A stretch of 64,000 nt of DNA, from the NCBI GenBank assembly GCA_016271365.2, contig CM057449.1:1564962501-1565026500 (forward strand), read 5' to 3'. Source of the stretch: Neoceratodus forsteri. Its lineage: Eukaryota > Chordata > Ceratodontiformes > Ceratodontidae. Shown piece after piece: positions 22,629 through 33,180 of the stretch (its first letter is position 1; each line of letters opens with the position of its first letter). Made by a program: the position numbers and the translations under genes. The notes beneath the pieces are model-generated. The model did no database searches, had not been told where the DNA came from, and was given only the letters and a program-made list of their open reading frames with translations.

Positions 22629-23039
22629 CATATTGATTTTAGTGCTGGTAAGCTACTTCTGGTTTTCCCCCGATTGTAGTAGGCAGGGGTAGTAGCAGAC
22701 TGCAGTCTTGAAGTGGTAGCTGGCTGACTGGCTCTCTCTGACTGGCTGCCCTCTGCTTTGGCTTGGTGCTGGTTTTGTGTCCCTGGCTTCTTCTTCATCA
22801 CTTAACTGTCTAAAATACATCTGGTGCCTGCCTGTACCTGTTGAGAAATAGAAATCACTACTGTTAATAATATAACTTATACACAGTATTAGTATCACTT
22901 TCTTAAATTTCAGAAACAGAAGACTGATTAGAGAGCATTCTCTATACTAAACAGTGGTTTCATTTTTTTTTTCTACATATATGTTGATTAAAAGCAGTTT
23001 TAAATGATTTTTTAACAAACGGTTAGCATAAAACAATAA

Positions 23040-23133
23040 AGGTCATAAAAGGTTCCGATAAGGATCCGAACCTTTTTTTACTTATCAGAACCTTTTGGAA
23101 CCTCAGAACCTTTTGAGGTTCTCCCATCCCTAT
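23040..23133. repeat. hAT terminal and subterminal repeats
   Basis: The motif GAACCTTTT or its reverse occurs about five times in 90 bp in both directions, and the block ends in 'ctcccatcccta'. Such subterminal repeats are where hAT transposases bind. The facing end of the element was not located. Confidence 0.6.
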
Positions 23134-23921
23134 TTAAAACATCAGTGGCCACCCTCCAAACTAAAGTTGGTCAGTTAGATACTAGAGTAACCGAGCTGGA
23201 GGGTATGGTGGCCCAGCATAAGGAACACATCCTGCAATTACAGGCTTCCTTCTTAAAACTAGCAACCACATAACTGGAACTGAGTGTCCGACAGGAAGAC
23301 ACAGAGAATATGCATCATCGAAACAATATTCACCTGTACAGCATGTCAGAGAACTCTGAGGGCGCCAAGATGGAAGATTTCATTGACAGTACATACATGG
23401 CCCTGGAATTAGCCTTGGATTATCAGCTGGATATAGAGAGGGCACACCAGGCTTTGGGCCCTAAGCTGAGGGAACCCAATACTCACCCTCGCTCCATTAT
23501 CATTAAATTTCTGAAATATGCCACAAAGGAATGCATCTTAAAATGGGCATGGTCCAAAAGAAAAATTATGTATGGCACAGACCAAGTTTATTTTGATAAT
23601 GATTACACACCCCTGACTATGCAAAGAAGGAAAGAGTACATTCCTTTGCTCCCTGCACTCTGCCAACATAAACTTAAATTCCGCACTCCCTATCTGGCTC
23701 GATTAGTAGTGCAGTACCCTGAAGGCCAGTGGAGCTACAACTCTGCAGAGGAGGTGGCTCAAGATCTTTGCACGTGGGGCATTGTGTGCTCTACTCCTCC
23801 ATCACAATCCCGAATGACACTGAGAATGAGAGAAGGAGGACTTACTTCCACAGATCCAGAGGTCCGACGACAGACTCAGGAAACTGTTGCCCAAATCATT
23901 CAGCAGATGCAGCAAACTTGA
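23134..23921 (+). pseudogene. L1 ORF1 protein (coiled coil, RRM, C-terminal domain)
   Basis: L1 ORF1p is a trimeric nucleic-acid chaperone that coats the LINE RNA. The stretch 23,134-23,300 reads as heptads (TSVATLQTKVGQLDTRV, TELEGMV) with a stop at about 23,270. Then 23,310-23,921 holds HRNNIHLYSM, the ERAHQALGPKLRE motif and the RSIIIKFLKYATKE motif of the RRM, and a C-terminal domain with RRKEYIPLLPALC. A methionine replaces the usual Arg before RNN. The 203-residue run is otherwise open and ends at a natural TGA, so only the N-terminus is damaged or missing. Confidence 0.85.
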
Positions 23922-25707
23922 ACTCTCATCTGTGGATATTCTGTAATCTGGTGAGTGTCAGGGGGTAGGGTTGATGTGAGGGGTATGAGGGGCTGCTAGG
24001 GCGAGATGTGCCTCACACCTACTAATGTAAATTAGACATTCATATCTACCTGTTTGGTGGCACTGGACTGTTTTGGGCTGGCTGCATGATCCTTTCTCCT
24101 GACTGTAAATTGGGCATACCTCAAATATATTACTGGCCCCTGCTTATTACATTGAAGGGAAGGAGAAAGTGATAGCCGGTAACTTGCTTCACAGAGTCTA
24201 ATCGACTTAGCTTTCTCTCACTTTGCCACTTGTTGGATTTTCCAGACCTCACTTACCATGCAGCAATCATGGTTTTCGGAGGCTGAGCTGAAGGCATTCC
24301 TCACAGCAGGCTTTACCAGCTACCATTTGGGGGGGTGGGGGAGTGGTCAGCCAAAATGGAGGTGGATGAGTGTTACCTGTTTGTAAATAAAATACAATGT
24401 ACCTTGCCACCCACAGATGTACATATTGGGTTGGGGAGGTGCACTCCCTCTGGTATATGGCTCCACCCAGTTCCCTTTTTCCCATCCTTGAATGGTCTGG
24501 AACTTGAGGAGATGGCATTTGAACTCATCTCTTTTCTTCTCCTACTATTATTTGTAGGACTTCTGCTCCTGGGAACAGATCGCATATTTTACAAACTGCA
24601 CCAGACCCTGGAAGGGCCTATCCTGGGTCATAAAGCCTGCTATGTGAATTACATGGGGCAGAGCCCTGAGGATTTGTACGAGAACCAATACTGCTGTCAC
24701 TACAACAGTAACTCCACCATTTTGTGTTTGGAGTTTCAGGCTCAGGGGTGAAAAATAAAACTAGCCTAGTGGCTATAAGTGAGCTTTTTGGTTATAGGGC
24801 TGGCAGACAGTGATATGCTGGCTATCTGGGGCGATGACAGGAAGACAGTTTAAGTGGCCTAGTCTTCCATTGAGGGTGAACATAGCACCTCTTCATCTCT
24901 GACCCTCTTTTTTTCCCCTACACTCTTCTTCTTATGGGTAAGAGAGGATGGGGCAGCTGCAATTTTTTGTAACCTCCAGATGGGGGCACGCCGGTTGCTT
25001 ATTCTTTATGTTTATATGACATTTGAGGAGCTCTAGTCCAGCTGGGGATATAGTTTATGCTTGAGATCCCACTTTCAGAAGGATGGGGGCTGAGGACCTC
25101 TCTCGCCTATGATATCACAGACAGCCAGGGACGTTGGGATGAATAGCCTTTTTTCCCTCTCTGGTCCCTTCTTTTGTTGTCCCCTCTTCTTTGTATTTTA
25201 TTCCCTTAACTCCTCCTTTTTAGAGAAGGGACTACTCCCCTCCTAGGAGCCTGACCACTCCCAGTGGTGGACTATCCTCTGAGGTTCAGTACTGAGGAAC
25301 TGCCCACAGGGGTATTGTTAACTTCACCTCACAAGTTGGGAGTCACACACTGTACTCCCACAATAGTGGGCTTTTGTTCTAGTTGGCCCAGTTTTTTAGG
25401 TCCAGAACACGGATCTTCCTTGGTGTATATAGTTCTGGCCCTAGAGGGTAGTTTTCTCCTCGGACTGTTATTGATCTTAATTTTGTTTCTCTTTTACATT
25501 TTCATGGATTCTCCATTTGCTGACAAGAACGACATGTCTGTTACCTACAGTATATTACTGCTTTAGGTCTTAAAATTCAGCCTGGATATACAAAACTGGG
25601 TGAGGATATAGGGGAGAGGAGAGCGAGGTATTGCTCTTGAACATTACCTCCAATAATATCGAGGGTTTTACTGGCGAGGGGTGGTGGTTATTTGAATAAT
25701 AATAATT
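23922..25707 (+). other. Inter-ORF region of the L1
   Basis: The 1.8 kb between ORF1 and ORF2 has no recognisable product. The frame 24,335-24,751 is open but shows no family motif. A long spacer between the ORFs would be unusual for L1 and could hide an inserted sequence, but no target duplication or known repeat end was seen. Confidence 0.5.
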
Positions 25708-28700
25708 ATGTTATCTAATTTTAAGTTAATCTCTCATAATGTTAATGGACAGTCTGGCCCGGTTAAGAGATATAAAACTTTAAAGGGTCTCAGAAAACTA
25801 CATCCTGATATTTTACTACTCCAGGAGACCCATTTGAGTAACTTGGAACACCAAAAACTAGCAAAGTTTGGTTATGAACATGTTATTGTGTCAGAATATA
25901 AAAGGGGTAGAAGGCAGGGAGTAGCAATTTTATTTCTAAGTATTCTCCATTTCATGTGGAGCATAGCTATACTGACAGTGAGGGTCGGCTGGCCATGGCA
26001 AGGGGATCCCTGAACCAGCATCACTTCACCATTTTCATAGCCTCTGTATCCCATTAGGAAGCGACACATCTTCAATATAATAATTAATGGGCCAAATAAT
26101 GACCCAAAAGAAAGGGGTAGTGATTATAGGGGGAGATTACAATTGCATGCTTAATCCTTCTCCGGACTTATCTAACCCTCGCCCCATCTCAGCCTATTCA
26201 GGGCATAAACATCTTAAGAGATTAATTAAGGAGATGGGACCGGTAGATACGTGACACCATCAACACTCTGCGACCCAGCAATTCACTTTCTGTTCAAACC
26301 CCCATAAACACTACACATGTTTAAATTATTTCTTCATGTCCAGGGAACATCTAGACTGGTTAAATACCACTGAAATACATAGTATTTCCTTATCAGACCA
26401 TGCCCCTATTGGTCTGGAACTACACCTTCAAAGAGAAAGGAGAAATACGTACTGGAGATTCAACCCCTTCCTACTTAGAGATTTGGAGTTTAAGCAACTA
26501 TTCCAGGAAGCTATCCCCAGAATTATAGCAGGAAATGCCACAGAGTTTACCTTACCACAACTCCTGTGGGATACCCTCAAGGTAGTATTATGAGGTGAAA
26601 TTATAGCCTACATTACCTCAAAAAAAACAAAAAAAAAACAAAGAGAGCAGCACTTAAATGAGCTGCCGGAAAACTAAAATTCTTACAATTAGCCCATATG
26701 CAAGGGGATCACTCACTGCTACCCCTGATCCAGCAAACACAGAATAAAATAGAGGATATCCTTACTTATAAAATGGAGCAAGCATTCCTTTGGTTAAAAC
26801 CAAAATATTATGAGGGAGGCTCTAGGGTGGCTAAGATCCTAGTATATAGATTAAGGAGGAAAGTAAAACAAGCCACTATACTAAAACTTAAAAATCAACG
26901 TACAGGTAGGAGCCTAGTACAACTCAAGAAATACTAGACACCCTCTGGATTTATTACTCTGAGCTACAGTATATCAAGAAGAGTCACAGCCCTCTGAGAA
27001 CTCTATTAAGAATTTTCTAGAGGGGATAAAACTCCTTAGCCTTACAGAAACACATATCAATGCCTTAACGTGACCCATTTTGGTTGGGGAATTATTGGTG
27101 GTTAAAACTTTGAAAACTGGGAAAAGTCAAGGCCCTGATGAGTATGGGGCCAAGTTTTATAAAACCAATATGGCCTTATTGCAGAAGACCTTTCTGTATG
27201 TTTTGCAGTCTAGGTATGAGAGTGGGGTTTGTCCTATTTCATGTTAGCAGGCCTCAATTTCCACTATACTTAAGTCAAATAAACCGACTCACTTGTGCGA
27301 GTCATATCATAGAAACACAGAAGTTGAAGGCAGAAGAAGACTGCTATGTCCATCTTGTCTACCCGATTTCTGTCCTTAACTAGGACTATAAAATCTACAC
27401 AAGTATCCTGGCTCATTGCCTTGATATGATCCTTCCGGAAATTATACATCCAGATCAGTCCGGTTTTGTTAGTCACCGAAAAACTATAGATAACATTAAA
27501 AGATTATACATTATAGATCATGCCTGTCAATCCCAAACTCCCTTGTTGATCTTAAATTTAGATGCCCCAAAAGCATTTGACAGTGTGTCCTGGTTCTTTT
27601 TATATGCTACCCTGTCCAAACTCGCATTCCCCAGATCATTTGTTACAAGCATACAAAGTATATACATGAATCCCCAGGCAACAGTAAAGGTAACTGTTCC
27701 CACTCAGCTAGATTATCTTTACACAGAGGGCTGTGACTGGGCTGCCTCTATCCCCATATCTGTTTGCATTGTATGCTGAGCATCTGGCACAATATCTACG
27801 GGATAACGCACAAATTAATAGCTATAACATCAATGGCTATACCCATAAAACAGCATATTAGGCAGATGACCTATTACTCTATATTACTAACTCAGACCAA
27901 TCCCTCCCTGCCCTAAGCAAAAGTCCACATCTTATTGAATCAGTTTCTGGATATAAGATAAATACCCAGAAAACCAAACTGCTCCAAGTAGGATTCAACA
28001 CAATCCCCAACTCAAACTTTGATTCCCATTTAAATGGGATAATTCCCAAATTAAATACCTGTGTATAAACCTGACCTCAGATCTTACACAACTTTACACT
28101 TGAAACTTCCATCCCTTAGTTTCGCAGCTGGCCGTAGATCTGAGTATGTGGACTCATTTACCCCTCCCCCTGGTACACTGAGAGCAATCCATACAGATGA
28201 ATGTCTTACCTCGATTTCTGCATTTGTTTCAAAATGTTCCCATATTCCTGCTGGCAAAAGATATACAATAGTGGGATAACATGATAGCATACTTTCTTTG
28301 GCAGGGCAATAGACCCAGCGCGACATATTGGAAAATTACACCTACCAAAAGTAAAGGGAGGCTTGACCTTACCAAACCTCACCCTATATGCCACAGCTGC
28401 TCTTCCTCTTCACACCTGCCAGTGGTCTCATCCTCCTGAGGCAGCACCCTAGTGGGTCCAAATAGAAAGAAATATGGCACCAGTACCACTTGACGCTATG
28501 GTCTTGTTCCAGCCTTCCCAATTTGAATCTCTACAGGAGTACTCGTCCTTTATCGCAAACATAACTCGGGCTTGGAAATCATATATGCTGCTACCCATTG
28601 GTAAAGTGGAAGTTAAACAGGTGTTGGTCCCTGCTCTGGCTCCCCAATTTCTTCCAGCCAAGTGGGTTTACATGTTCCACACCTGGTTAAGAATGGGTTT

Positions 28701-28708
28701 GGTACATT
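25708..28708 (+). pseudogene. L1 ORF2, endonuclease and reverse transcriptase
   Basis: The endonuclease begins KLISHNVNGQSG (25,725) and LLLQETHLS (25,816), has GGDYNC at about 26,127 and LSDHAPIGL at 26,391. The RT shows SQGPDEYG (27,127), a break by a CR1 piece at 27,303-27,380, then HPDQSGFVSHR (27,448), LNLDAPKAFDSVSW (27,550) and, at 27,853, a stop just before ADDLLLY, so the YADD box is interrupted. The segment 28,474-28,708 gives later ORF2 (LPAKWVYMFHTW). There are stops and frame changes at about 26,010, 26,255 and 27,860, among others. The wording fits the Tx1/L1 branch, not CR1. Confidence 0.85.
27303..27380 (-). mobile_element. CR1 3'-end fragment inserted in L1 RT
   Basis: On the minus strand this has the CR1 3' end pattern: 'ggtagacaagatggacatag' then 'cttctgcctt' and 'ctgtgtttctatg'. 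It breaks the L1 reading between YRP-like and KIYTS-like blocks. About 70-80 bp remain. Confidence 0.65.
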
Positions 28709-28709
28709 G

Positions 28710-29131
28710 GTTATGTGTATACCCTCGAGGAAAGGAGGGAGAGGGGGGACATGATATAAATTTTCAAGTACTTCAAGGGAATCATTGGGGTCCAAGAGGG
28801 TAGCATCTTTCAGAAAAAGAGATGTTCAACAACAAGGGGGCACAATTTGAAGATGGGGAGTGGCTCAGAAGTAATGTGAGGATATATTTTTTCACATACA
28901 GGGTTGTGGATACATGGAATGGCCTTCCTTTGGAGGTAGTGGAGTCAAAAACAGTGGGGGTCTTCAAGAATGCATGGGACAGACATAAGGCAATTCTAGT
29001 AGGGGGTAGGAGGAAGTAGGCTGTTGGTTAGCTAGGATGTGCAGCTTATCCATTAGGTAGGGAAACTAGCAGACTAGGTGGGCCAAGCAGTCCTTATCTG
29101 TAGTCAAATTCTATGTTTATATGTTTCTATA
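28710..29131 (+). mobile_element. CR1 3' fragment inserted in L1 ORF2
   Basis: It begins in the CR1 C-terminal coding part (YPRGKEGEGGHD, then VVDTWNGLPLEVVESKT in another frame) and ends with 'ggtgggccaagcagtcctta' followed by 'attctatgtttatatgtttc'. L1 reading lies on both sides (ends LVHW; resumes IYNNRVFLAYEQL). It is a typical 5'-truncated CR1 copy of about 420 bp. Confidence 0.85.
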
Positions 29132-29860
29132 CCAATCAGTTTTATAATAATAGGGTATTTCTAGCCTATGAACAATTGATGACCAACTTCTCTTTAACCT
29201 GACAGAATTATTATAGGTATCTACAGATCCATCATTACCATGCGCAGACTCTGGAGCTCCAGGGGGACCAGAACCTGATCCTGCCAGTTTTTCCTTTTTA
29301 ATACATGCGCAAACCTCCCTTGATCAGGCACATTTTGTCTCTAGGTGTTATCAAGCACTCTTAAATACACCAATTATCCTTATGGATACATTACAATCCA
29401 GATGGGAGGCAGAGATGCAACTGTCCTTTACCCCTGAACAATGGTCCAGGATTTGGCTTTGACAACACAAGGTTTGTTCATACATTTGGTGAAATTTTGT
29501 TGGAAGACAGACAGTCAATATTTCTGACCCACCCCACCCCAGATTACAGCTAAATTCTCTAGTTTCCACCCTCCTTGTTACTGGAGACAGTGCAGCTGTT
29601 CTCTAGCAATGCGTACACACATCTTTTGGTCCTGCCCTGTCTTCGCCACTTTTTGGGATTCAGTGAGTAAGGTGTTACAGGACTTAATATCTGAGCTGGG
29701 AGTCAGGACCCTTAATGCCTGAGAAGGTATTACTCCTGCACTTCCCACCACAACTGAAACAAAAGCACCTCATATGCCCATACCTGCTTCCTTCCATCCT
29801 TATGAGGATGGCTACTACTAAAAGTATGTTTTGTTTCCATGACTAGCCATGCGAGGATAT
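29132..29860 (+). pseudogene. L1 ORF2 C-terminal part
   Basis: After the CR1 insertion the L1 reading resumes with NNRVFLAYEQLMTNFSL, and toward the end shows CYWRQCSC and HIFWSCPVFATFWDSV, the Cys- and Trp-containing C-terminal motif typical of L1 ORF2. Numerous stops and at least two frame changes are present. Confidence 0.65.
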
Positions 29861-30111
29861 CTACTGGTTTTGTATTAGTTAGTGCTTTGTACTTCACCAC
29901 TGTCTTGTTTTTTTTTTTTTTTTTGTAAACTGTATATTGTACTCTTCCGGGTCGTGCTTGAAAATAGACAGGGTTTGTCTAATGAACCTACCTGGTCAAC
30001 AAAAGCTAATAAATATACTTTGCTGGTATACTCTTGGCAGTAGCTACAAAAGCTGTCACTAAATTGTGGTTGCAGAGGGTTGCACCTCAGATTTCTTCCT
30101 AGGATGATATT

Positions 30112-31060
30112 ATCTATCATATCATATGTCTGTTTGCAGATGACACCAAGATCTGCAACAGAGTAGATGATCCAGATGGGGTGGGCAGAATGAGAAGAGA
30201 TCTGGATAAACTAGCAAAATGGTCAGAAGAGTGGCAACTGGGATTTAATGCAAAGAAGTGCAAGATCGTGCACATAGGGAAGAGAAACCCTGAAGCCACC
30301 TATAGGCTGGGAGGGAAGTTGCTGGCAGTCACAAGGAAGAAGAGACTTGGGCATCATCATCACTGATGACCTGAAATCATCAAGCAGACCTCTAAAGCAG
30401 TAGAGTAAGGCTAGGGGATGTTAGGGTGTATTAGTAGGGATATCACAAGTCGTAAGAGGAGGTAATAATCCCTCTTTACAAGACACTGGTTAGGCCCCAT
30501 CTGGAGTACTGCGTGCAGTACTGGAGGCCACTTCCTCCAAGGACATTAACCAAATTGAGGCAGTCCAGAGAAGGGCAACCAAAATGGTGCAGGGACTGCA
30601 TCAGAAGACATATGAGGACAGATTAACAGAGCTCAATATGTATACCCTTGAGCAAAGGAGGTAGAGAGGTGATATGATCGAAACATTCAAACACCTTAAG
30701 GGCATTAACAAGGTGAAAGAGTCTAACATGTTTAAATATAAGAAAAATAGCAGGACAAGAGGACGCAGCATGAGAATAGAGGGAGGCCACCAATTAAGAG
30801 GGAATGTGAGGAAATTCTTTTTCACAGAGTGGTGGATGCATAGAATGGCCTACCTCAGGAAGTGGTGGCTATGAATACAGTGCAGAGCTTCAAACAGGCA
30901 TGGGGTAGGCATAAGGGAGCAATACAGACGAATATGGATAGATAGGTCATTGACAGTGTAAAGATGTGTGGCACATTCATTAGGTAGAAAAAATGTGCAG
31001 ACTGGATGGTCCTTGTGGTCCTTATCCGCCGTCAACCTCTATTTCTCCTGTTTTTATGTT
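30112..31060 (+). mobile_element. CR1 fragment (RT thumb to 3' end)
   Basis: It starts at the catalytic box region (CLFADDTKICNRVDDPD) with FADD intact and covers [32 protein letters not shown] and VVDA-type C-terminal wording. It ends with 'ggtccttatccgccgtcaac' and 'tatgtttcta'. Frame changes occur near 30,360 and 30,660. The 5' end is truncated. Confidence 0.85.
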
Positions 31061-31499
31061 TCTAAATGGAGCATATGATGGTTCAGTTACTACATGCTAT
31101 CCCTGTGCTGGAAAATAGATGGACAACGTGGTTATAGCATGTAACAGCCTATAGAGAGAACATTATTCCTTAGGGGAGGTAGCTGTTCTACTGGGAGGAG
31201 TGGATTATATCAATCTGTTTTCAGAATGGCTGGGCCAAGCAGTTCCTCAGAGTTTGTGTTATTGCAGTTTGGGGCAAGTTAGAATGGGCATTCACCCCTC
31301 AGCAAGAACTTAAATATGGTACATCCTGATTCCCTTCCTCAGGTACTCCTTCTGCGATATTTACTTGGCCTACGACCAACCTTTTAAAATGATTAAATAT
31401 GGACATGCTTGTAGTTACCTGATATGATGCAGTATTGAAATGTAATGGCATAATGGTTGTACACTGAAAAAAAAAAACTAATAAAAGAAGAAACTCATA

Positions 31500-31771
31500 A
31501 CATTTTGTAAGAGTGGTAGAACCGGTCCTGGCTAAAATTCCATTCTCCTTCCTACAATCTGACCCAACTCACATGGCGTCTTCAGTTTGACACCCGCACC
31601 ACTAGGTGGTGCTGTAGCAGTGCACTCCTAGGCTTTGCGTTTTGAAGTTCTTCAGATTCTGCATGTCAGGCCAGTCGTCTGACCCCCACAAGCTCCCGTA
31701 GTCAGCGCTTGTACTCAAAACATCCTTGTAATACTCCAGCCTGCGATGTTCTGTCATGCTGCGGAAAAACG
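31500..31771 (+). promoter_or_regulatory. NDUFAF4: Putative NDUFAF4 promoter and 5' UTR
   Basis: This is the 270 bp between the end of the L1 (about 31,490) and the NDUFAF4 start codon. No TATA box was recognised. CpG dinucleotides become frequent from about 31,750 into exon 1, as expected at a housekeeping promoter. A CTCF-like site lies at 31,599-31,614. The transcription start cannot be placed by eye. Confidence 0.45.
31599..31614 (+). promoter_or_regulatory. CTCF-like motif upstream of NDUFAF4
   Basis: The core CCACTAGGTGGTGCTG fits the vertebrate CTCF consensus at all but one position (T for C after AGGTGG). The centre ACCACTAGGTGGT is also palindromic. It lies 158 bp before the start codon. 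Binding is a prediction only. Confidence 0.5.
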
Positions 31772-31910
31772 ATGGGGGCTCGTGTAACACGTGTGATCAG
31801 CAAGTTTAACCTTGAGAACCGGGCGCATCGGGAGATCGCCAAGCAAAAACCCATCGTCGCCCCCCGACACACCGCCAACGAAGGCAGGAGATCAGAGCAG
31901 GGGGCAGAAT
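31772..31910 (+). CDS. NDUFAF4: NDUFAF4 exon 1 (complex I assembly factor 4), partial gene
   Basis: NDUFAF4 is a mitochondrial assembly factor for respiratory complex I. The ATG at 31,772 opens [20 protein letters not shown], and the next residues include [10 protein letters not shown]. This fits the conserved N-terminus of vertebrate NDUFAF4 (pattern FNLENRA-x-REI-x-K-x-KP-x-VAPRH), which is about 175 residues long in full. Exon 1 has 46 codons plus one base, and the donor AAT/GTGAGT is at 31,911, so the intron is phase 1. No downstream exon (for example a block like LKDVYVDSKDPV) was found to 64,000. No stop or frameshift occurs within the exon, while the surrounding sequence is decayed repeat, which supports selection on it. 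Confidence 0.88.
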
Positions 31911-32365
31911 GTGAGTACAGTAGGTCACTGCAATCTTCAGGTGTGTAGAGCCGAGACAGAGGAGCGGTGACGCCGAGTCCACAGCTGTGGGTAGGTTGTG
32001 TAACTAGCCCTCATAGTCAGGGACCTCTGTGTCCCATGCAGAATGCCCTGGGACGGATGCCTTTCAGTTGATTACTCACAGCAGCCGACTTCCCTACATA
32101 GGAAGCTACCGTGTCCCACGCTTACTGCATAGAGGGTATGTTAGCAGAAATGCATATTGTGAGTAGACTGGCCACCGTTTAAGGACTATCCCATGGTTAA
32201 TGCTAGGCTGCCAGCATTTGTGTTTTTTTTTGTTGTTGTTTTTTTTTTTTTGGGGGGTTTACCAGGAGATATACAATAAACTGAAAGCTTTTACATGTGC
32301 GACCTGGTTTTTGCTGCTGTGGCTGTTATTTTGCTATACAACATGCAGGCTACTGATTGCCCTCC
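31911..32365 (+). other. Start of NDUFAF4 intron 1, no feature seen
   Basis: This is unique-looking sequence after the splice donor GTGAGT at 31,911. A poly-T/G stretch lies at 32,222-32,258. No repeat family or coding block was recognised. Confidence 0.5.
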
Positions 32366-32515
32366 TCGCAAAGCAGTATAGCCTTGAGGTTAGAGGCCCA
32401 GGTTGTGAACCTGGAGACCCAGTAGACCAGGGTATGAGATTGAATCACACAGCTGCCCACACTTGCATGATGTGGATCCTTCAGCAAGTAACATAACCTC
32501 CCTGTACTCCTCCAG
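32366..32515 (+). mobile_element. MIR/CORE-like tRNA-derived SINE, old
   Basis: The head 'gcagtatagccttgaggtta' fits a tRNA A-box start, followed by 'gattgaatcacacagctgcc' (B-box-like) and then 'cttcagcaagtaacataacc' plus 'tccctgtactcctccag', which parallel the MIR core wording. Many mismatches show great age. Confidence 0.6.
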
Positions 32516-32539
32516 AGTAACACCTGAAAATGAGCTTAT

Positions 32540-33180
32540 TTATTTATTGAAATGTTTCACTAGGAAGGCACACTGAACAACAAGTTGCTTGTCTCCCAGT
32601 GTGACCTGGGAGGGAGAGGAACAATGAGGAATTAACAATTACAGAGAACTGATACAATAAAGAGCATTTGATTCAGAATAATACATTCTTCGACAGTAAT
32701 GAATAACAGACTTTAGGCTGTATCGTTTGAAAGGCTTTACAGTTCAATTTATACTAACAGTTAATGCATAGACGATTGTGTACAACAGTAGGAGGACACA
32801 GAATGCATGAGACAGAAACCTGTCCTATAGTGATGCAGCTGTACAATTTCAGTGTAACGATGTATACAGAGCTGCGCACAGAGAGATGGGTAGCAAGTGC
32901 TAGGTGCAGGCAAGGGCCGGAGTAGGCAGTTGCCCAAAATTGAGAAGTGAGAGAAGATGCTAAGAGAAGCTGTAAAGGGAAGTAAGGGTAGCTTGATGAG
33001 GGGGAGATGGGGAGAGGAGACTGCCTATATCAAATACTCCTCCATTGTGTAAAGGACCCTGCCAGGGGGCAAAATCTGAGAGCAGACAAGGACAGAGAAG
33101 TTTAGAAGGGGGTGAAGAAAGACTGCTGAGACAAAGGTAAACCTCCAGGGTGTAGAACACCATTCATGGGGGCTGGATCA
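32540..33180 (-). mobile_element. Possible LINE 3' UTR fragment (L2-like), minus strand
   Basis: It opens with 'ttatttatttattgaaatg' and then runs as a long noncoding purine-rich stretch. This resembles, in style and partly in wording, the 3' UTR of L2-B at 7,760-8,130. There is no coding block to confirm it. Confidence 0.3.

Larger units (their letters stand above)
21160..23133 (+). mobile_element. hAT-type DNA transposon, 3' part
   Basis: The C-terminal transposase coding end is at 21,199-21,664, followed by a 3' UTR into which a SINE inserted (22,079-22,628), and a terminal region with repeated GAACCTTTT motifs that ends in CCCATCCCTA at 23,133. The 5' half of the element is not present here. 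The element ends exactly where the L1 ORF1 reading begins, and 'tttaaaac' right after it may be part of the 8-bp target duplication expected of hAT. Confidence 0.7.
23134..31480 (+). mobile_element. Tx1-like L1 LINE, 5'-truncated by hAT, carrying CR1 insertions
   Basis: ORF1 starts inside its coiled coil at 23,134. ORF2 runs from 25,708 with endonuclease and RT, and the C-terminal region continues to about 29,860. CR1 pieces sit at about 27,303-27,380 (-), 28,710-29,131 (+) and 30,112-31,060 (+). A noncoding end with a 12-A run occurs at 31,466-31,480. The stretch 29,865-30,111 has a poly-T run and AATAAA-like strings and is hard to place, so the exact 3' end is uncertain. Confidence 0.75.

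Noticed and set aside
24335..24751. 138-codon frame between L1 ORF1 and ORF2
   Set aside because: No recognisable domain and no similarity to L1 proteins; kept only as a comment on the spacer.
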